The translations under genes were made by a program, and so were the position numbers. A stretch of DNA of 64,000 nt from Dactylis glomerata (taxonomy: Eukaryota; Streptophyta; Magnoliopsida; Poales; Poaceae): assembly GCA_007115705.1 (NCBI GenBank), contig QXEO01000464.1, forward strand, positions 11,128,170 to 11,192,169, read 5' to 3'. Below are positions 55,576 to 64,000 of this stretch, in pieces (within the stretch, counting starts at the first letter, position 1; each line of letters starts with the position of its first letter). The notes below the pieces were generated by a model. The model had not been told where the DNA came from and did not search any database. It worked only from the letters and a program-made list of their open reading frames with translations.

Positions 55576-56265
55576 AGGTATCACATAAATCTGGGTGTTA
55601 CTTGCCACATAATTAATCATCATACCAAACTGTTGTATTTGATTCTCCATTTAGTGAGAGTTGCATATTTTTAGAATGAATCTATTGAACTTTAGTATTT
55701 ATTCTTTTGGTTCTTTGTTGAGTTCTTTTGTCCACCCGAGTTCATCATTCCAAAGAAAAAACTACAACTCAGGCCATCTATTGAGGGTTCTTCGAACTGA
55801 GATTGCCGGTGAATGATTGTGCTCGAGTGGCTGTTTTTACTCTAGATACTCATCTTTCAATGTTCAATGTGCCGATGCATTATAATATATGTATGGTTCT
55901 ATTTGTATAGTTGACAAACGTAAAAAGTTTGATGTTTTACACAAGAGGATATAAGCAACCTTTTACAGATCATTGGTGTGTACATGGTCGCATGTTATAA
56001 CAGAGCCGATTCAGTTGTTTACTAGCATTATTTATGTTTTGATTGAACTGCTCGTAAACTGAACTGAAAGAATCTGCGCCACCCTGGTTTCACTATATTT
56101 TGTGTGTAGCTGAATCCAAGGAGCGCTTGAAACACCAATTTCTTTCTTGGTCTTGTCTTGGGAAAATAGTTTTCAACTGAACTAGCAACCAAAAATCCTT
56201 TTTCCTTATAGTTTTTGCTTTTGAATTTTCTGATTAGACCAGAAATCTAGAATAGAAAGGAGATG
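55576..56265. other. No gene seen
   Basis: T-rich intron-like DNA up to the border of the next LTR. Confidence 0.35.
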
Positions 56266-59200
56266 TAGTGATCTCACCTTTTAAAGATGACGATCCCTGT
56301 GCTTTTCAGTGCTAGTCCCTGGATCAATGCTAGCACACACAGTTTAAGATGTAATATCAAGAAACAAAGGTCATTTTATTACATCATATGATCCGGCAAT
56401 TACATAAAGAAATGTTACAATGCTCATAGCATAAAGCTTTCAGAGTTTACAACGAAATCAAAAATAGCATGGAGTCCTTCTTCTTCATGTGCCATAGGCG
56501 AACATGCTGCAGATAGCTAGACTCGTAACCCTGTCGTACCTTTCTTATCGTCAAAACCTGCAACATGAAATGTTGCAGCCACAAAGGGTCAATACACTTG
56601 AATTGTATTGGCAAGATGTCACTTTTTGGTAGACACAAATAGAACCTAACACTTACATGAATATTTGGCTAAGTGGATCTTCAGGCTAAGCTTGCAGAAA
56701 AGCAATTGTTTATCCTACTTTTCAAAAGATCTCATTTTTCTTTTAAAGCACTATTGGACACACTGGAATCCACCAGGTGCTCCTAGTTAATTATGCACAC
56801 ACAGGAATCCACCAGGTGTACATAATTATGATCACAAAACAATCCCTTGTTAACCACTCAAGTTTTAGTTTAAAGAAGTTGGGATGAGGAGATTCTTGAA
56901 CAGCTTCAAATTCATGTCGCTCAAAATTGTCCGTAACCGGGGACACGGCTAAGTACTTAGTTTTAACCCTCTGCAGAGGTGGTGCACTTTTCCCACAAGA
57001 CTCAGTCAACCTCTTTTGCCATGATGCTCATTTTGCTCAACTGGCCAAGTGAAGACTAAGACGAGACTTTTCAGAAGCAATCCCTCAGACCAACCCGGAT
57101 GCGCTCCATCCTACAAATCACTACCACCCTCTGTCCGTCTGACTGAGTTCTCGCAACTTAGTTAGTCAAGACAGAGCCCATATGACTCGTGGTTGCACTG
57201 GAAGCTTCACAACTTAGTTAGTCAAGACAGAGCCCATATGACTCGTGAGTTCTCCAATCTCTTTGTTCCTGGGTGGCCGTCCACAAGTGAGATACACACG
57301 ACCGCCATAGAGATGGCTCTGGTGTAAACACTCAACATAAATCCATCTTACCAATTTCCACCCAGATGTTTCATTAACTTAGTTGTTTTCTTATTTTTTG
57401 CAAAACATAGTTTTCAAACTTAATAAAAGAACATGTGGAATCCCAACCATGAATTCTATAGCACAACTAAGCAATCTACACTTACGGTGTTTCTTCTAAC
57501 AGGGTAATCAGGGATATCCTAAATAGGAGATAGCAAGCATAACAATCTACACATGCATTCTTTAAAAGAAAAGAAACACTACATGCATAGTAAAACATTT
57601 GGGAATTATATGAACAAGAGCGACACTTGCCTTAGAAATTTCTAAAGATTGTACTTCTCTTAACCAACACACGTAGCTCTCTGTACAACTATAAGATAGA
57701 AAGTAGCACAACATAAACACACCATTCAAGGTAACATAATCAAACAAGGCAACAAAAGGGTTTATTTGTTTTAGCTTAGTCTTCAAAGTGTCTTAGTGAT
57801 AATTTGACAAAAGATGAAGTTGACTTGATATGGATGGAGAGATTGGCTAAGTAAAGGACTTAAAGATTGATGGGGGTTTTCTAAATTGTTAAGAAGTGTC
57901 AAACACTTAGTAAAAATAGCTTCAAGAAGATTCTTAGGCTTGGGTTGAGAAGTTGGATGGATAAATTCTAAGTCATGAGGTCTAACACTTTCATCTTCTT
58001 GACTTGGGCTCTATTCTCTTGATCTTCTTCTTTGACTTCAACTCCTTGTCTTCTATTTCAACTTCTTGCTTTGCCTTCAACTCCTTGTCTTCTCTTCATC
58101 TTCTTCTCCATGGTCTTGATATGGGAAAAACTTCTATGTCATAGTGTTTGGATGGGGTGGTCAAAACACTTAGAAGAATTTAGATGAGATGGAGTTGATA
58201 GTTTTGCACTTGGCAAAGATAGAGAGTAGATTTTTCACTAAGTCAGGGTAGAGTGGGATGGTTATTAGGACTTAGGATAATTCACACCATTGCATAGTGG
58301 AACAAAACTCAAGTAGCACAATGTGCATGATAGGAATTAGGATTTGATACTTGCAAGGTGCTCAAATAACATATCTATAGCTTGCAAATAGGATGAACCA
58401 ATAGACTTGACTTTTGAGTAAGTGTAGAAGGTGCGTGAAGTGTTCTGGTGGTTTTTCATTATCAAGGTAAGCAATTTTGCAAAAGGAATTATGCCTAAAA
58501 TATATATAGAATTAAATCTAGAGGGGAAAATACTCAAATCCGCATTTGAATTTGAATACTTGATAAATTGGTTCAAATAATTTTTGCAGTGGTTCTACTA
58601 GATAGAGGACAACAATATGATCCTACTGCAAAAAGAATCAACTGAAAAGGATTTATAGATTTTGAACTATATAAAAAACACTCAAACTCTCTCATTTAAA
58701 TTTGAATATTTTCAAATAGTTGGAAAGTCAAATTTTATTTTAGAATTGTGTTCTACACAATTTTAGGAGTTCAGGGACATATTATTTGTAATTTTTGGAT
58801 CTACAGAACAGAAGATATGAATTTTCTAAAATTCAAATATTTTCTGGCTATTTTCAAATTGACTGAAGCTAAATTCCACATGACAGACACGTGGCAGTTT
58901 GTGATTGGCTTCAGGTGTTGACTGGGCTGCTGACTGTGCTGCTGACAGGGCATTGACTGGTCTTTGACTAGATCCAGATCTGGCCGTTGATAAGAGATCC
59001 AGGGGTCAGAAAATAAAGGGAAGGAGAGGCTCACCGAGGGGTCACCGACGGCGAGGTCACGCGGCTCGGGAATGGACGCTGATGGCTCTCCGGTGATCGC
59101 CGGTGTCGCAGATACGGTCGACGAGGGGCGGGGTGTTGCGGCGAGTCCTCCGGAGTCTTCTTCTTCGCGGCTCCGTTTCTGCAGCGAAGATAGGAGCCGA

Positions 59201-60241
59201 CCGGAGCGGAACCGAGCGCCGGCGAGCTTCGGGCATCATCGGTTTGCGTCAAACACTGCAAGATAGGGGAAAATAAAAACATGGGCATGTGCGCCAGATC
59301 AAGGGGAGTCTAGGGGTATCAAGGAGGGACGGCGGGATCACCTTTTTTCGCCGGAATCGGCATTTTACTGCGGCGGATACGTGCTTCTCCGGCGAGCGAT
59401 TTCAGTGGCTAGGCGGAACAATCGGGAGCGAGACAAAGGGGGAAACAGAGAGGAGGGATAGGGACATTTATAGCTGCGGCTGGTGATGGAAAGGAGCAAG
59501 GGATTAAGGAGGAATTAAGAGGGGGGGATTGCGCTGTCTCGGCCAAAACTTCCGGCCGGAGGAGAGGGATGACAAGTGGGGTCTGATTGTCAGTGAGGGG
59601 AGAGAGAGAGGATGGTACCGGTTCGGGTTTGCCTATTCGGACTCTGGGCCGATTAGTTCCCGGGGCCCTTTTACCTGTTTTTTTTGTTCTGTCATTTTCT
59701 TTTTTTCTGTTTTTCTGATTTATTCACAACTTTTGCATTTTGGCTTCAAATTGATTCAAACCAATTTGTAAATTTTTCTAAAATTCAACCTAACATTCTA
59801 GGACAGTAAGAAACATGTTTTCATAATTTAAACAAATTTCCAATAAAAACTTTGTAAATTGGCAAAAGGGCTTACTTGCATAATAAGAAAATGGTTTGAA
59901 AAATAAACCTTTTAAATTTAGAGAATAACTTTATAAAAGTAGTTTTTGAAATCTTTTTTTTCAAACATTCCTTTGGCATTGAAAACTTTATTAATCATTT
60001 TGTAAAATATTTCCTTTGCAAATGTGCTTGCATAGTATTTGGATAAATGCAATAATAGTGTTTTGAAATTCTATTTCCTCAAAAGAGTTTTTCAAGGAAT
60101 AATAGAAAGTTTGAAATGGTTTTTTTTCTAATAAGGATTTTGAATAATTCAAAAAAAAATCCTTGTGAAATTTCAATCAATACAAACCCACATGGTTCCT
60201 ATTTTAATTTATTTCACATTCCAAAGTTTTGGGATGTGACA
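56266..60241 (-). repeat. 3' LTR of the LARD-like element, 3,976 bp
   Basis: On the minus strand it starts TGTCACATCCC at 60241 and ends GAGATCACTA at 56266. The last 430 bp are repeated at 62226-62646. Composition changes from AT-rich (59650-60240) to a GC-rich promoter/leader (59040-59650) and back. A direct repeat of about 38 bp (CAACTTAGTTAGTCAAGACA...) lies at 57154 and 57210. The small open frames in it look accidental. Confidence 0.75.
59466..59472 (-). promoter_or_regulatory. TATA box of the LARD LTR
   Basis: Minus-strand TATAAAT, preceded by GCAGC and followed by GTCCC, at the head of the GC-rich leader. Confidence 0.55.
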
Positions 60242-60262
60242 GACTACCACCCTTAAAAGAAA
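60242..60262 (-). other. Polypurine tract of the LARD element, with a second copy
   Basis: Minus-strand TCTTTTAAGGGTGGTAGTC directly precedes TGTCACATCCC. A near copy (TTTCTTTTAAGGGTGGTAGCC) stands about 80 bp further into the interior, near 60322-60343. Confidence 0.7.
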
Positions 60263-62209
60263 TCTCGTCCCCGATATTTGGAGAGGCTAGAAAGAAAATA
60301 TGGGTTTGGGGTACTAGGTGGGCTACCACCCTTAAAAGAAACTTTTGTGGATAGTCTAGGTCTTTGGGTTCAGACGGGGCACACCTAGGTTTTGACTTGG
60401 CACTGGGTCATCTTTTGAACCCATAGTTAGTTTCTATCTTATTTCCAATAGGTGGGGTGTCTTCTCACATACTATAGCATCCAATATTCCTCAAGATGGC
60501 TTGAGTATAACTTTCCTCCATTGAAAGGCTTCAATCTAGCAATGGCATTTGTTGAACTACTTTGGACACTGAAGAGTCACTCTTTGGGTTAATCAGAAGA
60601 CCAAGTTAAGATGTTCTCATAGCTTCATTTCATACCCTTATTTGATCTTCATAAACTTTCCATCTTAGGATAGAAACTTCTTGTACACCACTGTTGGTTA
60701 TATCTGAACTCTGAGGGTCATCTTCCATCGCAAGTCCTCTTCAACGGTAAGCTTGTGGTTCATCCTCTCTGGATTCCTATGTTGGCACCACTTGCCTATT
60801 ATGAGGGTATAGTATCCTATCCATCCGAAGGTTTAGGCTTAACGACGTCGTCTCTCTTGTAGGTATGTCACTTAAGATTTACCATTCCTCATAACAAGAG
60901 CGAACAATATGAGTGATCGTCATGGGGGCCAATCCATGTCGCACCCAATCATTACCTTGCATTTGGTTTGGTGCATCTCGCATTCTAACTCTTGGTCTCC
61001 TCACTAGTTTTGACAAAAGATTCTATGGATATTGAATCCATGTTTCAATTCATGTTAAAAAACTTTAGAAAACAAATCTATCGATCCTTATCTAGTGGTT
61101 TGTGTAAACTCTCATATGGCAAAATCTCTTAGCTTGCAGATCCTTCAGTTTTCCATCTCTTGTTCTATGCTTCTTCTTGATGCTGAGCATCTTAGCTGGA
61201 GCTGATAATGTTGTTGTCTTCATGGAGGCTTGTCAAGAAACACTTGTTTGGGTTTGAATAAGATGAGAATAAACAGAAGGGATCTAAAGAAAATTCCTAC
61301 CCAGCACTATAGCTCAAGGTAATTCATCTTACAATCAAGATCTAACAAGCATTTGTCACATCAAACAACATCATTCAACCTCAAACAAACTAATATGATC
61401 ATATCACAATTTGATATGATCATAATGTATTACGATGTCATTCTTACATAGATCTTAAATGGGGGTCCAACTAGAGCTTCTTGAGTGTCTTCCAGGTAGT
61501 AGTCTACTCTTTTCATCTTTGGGGTCCTTCTAGGTGTTGTGCAGTCTATACTTGAGTCTTCCTCCAAGCTCTTCGATAGCTTCCATGTAGTGCTTCTTGT
61601 AGAGTCGAGGAATAATATATGGAGCATCAGTCTCTTCTTGATGTTTTTTTTTGAGATATGAACTCTAAAGAAAGGAGAATATTTTTGAAGATGAAGTAGA
61701 TGAGAATGGAAAAAGTTTAAAATTGCAAACACCCCTTTAATAAAAACTAAATTAGTTAGATTTTTTTTCATCCTAGGGTCTTTCATCTCTCTCATCTTCT
61801 TGTGCTTCTGCTGAACATGAACTTATCTTCTTGTTCCTAGAATGTCGTATCCTTCAGTTGGGAAAGTAGCTCATCATTTGCTAAGCAGTACATCGGTCCT
61901 ATTGTTATCAAGATCCTTCGTAGGAGTTTCTAAGTCCTAGAACTATTGATGCATAGACTCTTTCTTCTAGACTTCTTCAATTTGCTTCCTTTGATGATAG
62001 AGGTGGGTGGATCTTGAAGTCCTTTGAGGTTCTGAAGTTGAAGCTCTTCGCCTTTGAGTTGAAATGAAGAGAAGTAGAGACAAAATGACTAAGGGAAGAG
62101 TTTACGAGATAATAAGTGTGTAAATTTTAACTTAGAAATAAGAGCAACTCCTATTTTTCTAAGGGGTCTTTGTCCAATCCTAGGGTCACAAACCTAAGGG
62201 CAACACAAT
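60263..62209 (-). other. Non-coding interior of the LARD element
   Basis: Mixed-composition DNA without gag, protease or polymerase motifs. A minus-strand frame at 61430-61795 (121 codons) shows no recognisable domain and starts in low-complexity sequence. Confidence 0.6.
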
Positions 62210-62221
62210 GCTCTGATACCA
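62210..62221 (-). other. Primer binding site, initiator-Met tRNA type
   Basis: Minus-strand TGGTATCAGAGC is the standard complement of the plant initiator methionine tRNA 3' end. It lies within 5 nt of the 5' LTR end. Confidence 0.85.
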
Positions 62222-62225
62222 TCTA

Positions 62226-62646
62226 TAGTGATCTCACCTTTTAAAGATGATGATCCCTGTGCTTTTCAGTGCTAGTCTCTAGATCAATGCTAGCACTCAC
62301 AGTTTAAGATGTAATATCAAGAAACAAAGGTCATTTTATTACATCATATGATCCGGCAATTACATAAAGAAATGTTACAATGCTCATAGCATAAAGCTTT
62401 CAGAGTTTACAACGAAATCAAAAATAGCATGGAGTCCTTCTTCTTCATGTGCCACAGGCGAACATGCTGCAGATAGACTCGTAACCCTGTCGTACCTTTC
62501 TTATCGTCAAAACCTGCAACATGAAACGTTGCAGCCACAAAGGGTCAATACACTTGAATTGTATTGGCAAGATGTCACTTTTTGGTGGACACAAATGGAA
62601 CCTAACACTTACATGAATATTTGGCTAAGTGGATCTTCAGGCTAAG
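62226..62646 (-). repeat. 5' LTR end of the LARD element
   Basis: Near-identical to 56266-56700. Cut at 62646 by insertion of a TGATACGTC-type element; the rest is expected beyond the window. Confidence 0.85.
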
Positions 62647-64000
62647 TGATACGTCCAATTTGCATCACTATTTTATATCATAATTTGCTGTTATTCATTG
62701 ATATATTTCATATGTAGACATGATACTTATGTTGTTTTCTTTGTTTTCACATGTTTGATGATCATTGGGGGAGTTGCTGCCGGAGTCAGGATTCTGCTGG
62801 AAAAAGGACCATCAGGAGACAATATTTTGAAGATCAGGAAAATTCTAGAAAAATACCCAGAAATTATATTTTACCAAAAGACTCACGAAGCCAGAAGGAT
62901 GAGTTGAGAGGAGCTAGGGGGGCCCCACACGCCAGGGTGGCGCGGCCAGCCCCCTGGCCGCACGGGCCCCACGTGAGGCCACCCTGGCCCACCTCTGGTC
63001 TATCCCCTTCGCGTACATCATCGTCCCCAAAAACCTAAGTCGGGGGGGGGGGTGGTTCAGAGTTAGACACAGCCACCTCTGCGGGGCGGAGAACACCAGA
63101 GAGAGAAAGCTCTCCGGCAGGGAGAAATCTGCCGGGGAAATTCCTTCCCGGAGAGGGGAGATCGTCGCCATCGTCATCACCATCGCACTGGACTTCATCG
63201 GGATCATCATCATCTCCATCACCAGCACCTTCATCTCCACCATCACCACGCCATCCCGCTGTAACATCTTGAGTTGGATCTTGTTATATTCATAGGGGAA
63301 ACTTTCCCGGTGTTGATTACTCTTGTAGTTGATGCTATTGAGTGGAACCGTTGAGTTAAGGTTTATGTTCAGATTGTTATTTACCATTATTTCACCTCTG
63401 ATCATAATCCATATGATGTCTTGTGAGTAGTTCATTTAGTTCTTGAGGACATGGGAGAAGTCAAGATGTTAGTAGTGAATTATTGTTGAGAAATATTTAA
63501 TGGTTTGATATTGTTGTGGTGCTATTTCACTAGTGGTGTCATGTGAACGTCGACTACATGATACTTCACCATTTATGGGCCTAGTGAGATGCATTGTGTA
63601 TTTGGCTACCGATTGTGGGGTTGCTGGAGTGACAGAAACCTAAACCTCTGTTGGGAAACCATTGCACCAGGGAGCGTAGGATCCTAGAGTTTAAGGCTGT
63701 GGTTAGATTTATCTTAATTACTTTCTTGTATTTGCGGATGCTTGCAAGGGGTATAATCACAAGTGTGTATTTATCCTAGTAAGGGTAGTGCGCTAGCGCA
63801 GGTTCACCCCCATAACACCTACCAAACCAATAAATACTATTGGCTCTATGAAGCGAAAGCTCTTGACAGAAACCTCCCGTGTGTCCTCGAGAACGTTTGG
63901 TTATTATAAGAACACAACCGGCTTGTCCTTTGCTGAATAAAGGATTGGGCCACTTGCTGCAATTGCTACTACTGTCTTTTATTTACTCGCACTTTATTTA
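62647..64000 (+). mobile_element. 5' LTR of another TGATACGTC-type element, runs off the window
   Basis: Starts TGATACGTCCAATTTGCATC inside the LARD LTR; the 5 bp before it are CTAAG, the expected left target duplication. It is a different family from the LTRs at 9627 and 32034 but has the same general plan: GC-rich leader near 62920-63250 with an 11-G run at 63042-63052, then ACCTCT, GGGGTATAATCACAAG and GATTGGGCCACTTGCTGC motifs. No primer site is reached. Confidence 0.75.

Larger units (their letters stand above)
56266..62646 (-). mobile_element. LARD-like non-autonomous LTR retrotransposon
   Basis: On the minus strand: a 5' LTR piece (62226-62646, cut by another insertion), an initiator-Met primer site, about 2 kb of interior without usable coding capacity, a polypurine tract and a complete 3' LTR of 3,976 bp. 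Long LTRs around a short non-coding interior are the hallmark of large retrotransposon derivatives (LARDs). Such elements depend on proteins from other gypsy elements. Confidence 0.75.

Noticed and set aside
61430..61795. 121-codon minus-strand frame in the LARD interior
   Set aside because: No gag or other motif, low-complexity start, and position unlike gag relative to the primer site.

Overview
This window is plant nuclear DNA from a large, repeat-rich grass genome, most likely a Triticeae species (wheat, Aegilops, barley or rye). The evidence is Stowaway MITEs with CTCCCTCCG-type ends, a CACTA transposon carrying GCCGTCGGCGTA subterminal repeats, many LTRs of the TGATACGTC...ATCA type with a tRNA-Asp (Athila-type) primer site, Tat-type elements with antisense accessory genes, and very long gypsy LTRs. 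I see no intact host gene. Nearly everything is transposon sequence nested inside other transposons, and there are no rRNA, tRNA or CRISPR features that I can support. The species call is inference.

Layout. (1) 1-18983: a Ty3/gypsy chromovirus in + orientation. Its 5' LTR is cut by the window edge and also lacks its 3' half and the primer site. One gag-pol frame (2856-7415) carries two in-frame stops. The 3' LTR (7449-18983) is split by a 7.05-kb non-autonomous Athila-like element on the minus strand (9627-16681, target duplication GCGGC). (2) 18984-20755: the 3' end of a Tat/Grande-like element with an antisense gene, into which the chromovirus inserted. (3) 20756-31866: a Stowaway MITE, unclassified DNA, a 5'-truncated LINE with a 966-codon open frame (minus), a second Stowaway, a 2.8-kb non-autonomous CACTA (target duplication CTA), a MITE-like element and a decayed F-box gene (minus). 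(4) 32034-52031: a solo LTR interrupted by a gag-protease-only Athila-like element (32450-51205, target duplication CATGC). The 3' half of that element is a complex of inverted LTR pieces. It holds the end of a second Tat-type element carrying an antisense gene with two AT-hooks and a B3 DNA-binding domain, lying in a perfect 2.5-kb inverted repeat next to a single undetermined base at 41098. (5) 52198-56265: low-copy-looking DNA with a Stowaway MITE, a possible Helitron 5' end and exon-like fragments. (6) 56266-62646: a LARD-like non-autonomous element on the minus strand (LTR about 4 kb, non-coding interior about 2 kb, initiator-Met primer site), interrupted at 62647 by another TGATACGTC-type LTR that runs off the window.

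How the parts relate. The two Athila-like elements share LTR type, primer site and a roughly 3-kb non-coding 3' region but carry different proteins (a short ORF of 198 codons versus gag plus protease), and neither has reverse transcriptase or integrase, so they must depend on other elements. The two Tat-type elements share an architecture in which a host-like gene is transcribed from beside the 3' LTR against the element's own direction; one gene is of the putative gypsy-type transposase family, the other is AT-hook plus B3. This second gene is the most interesting object in the window.
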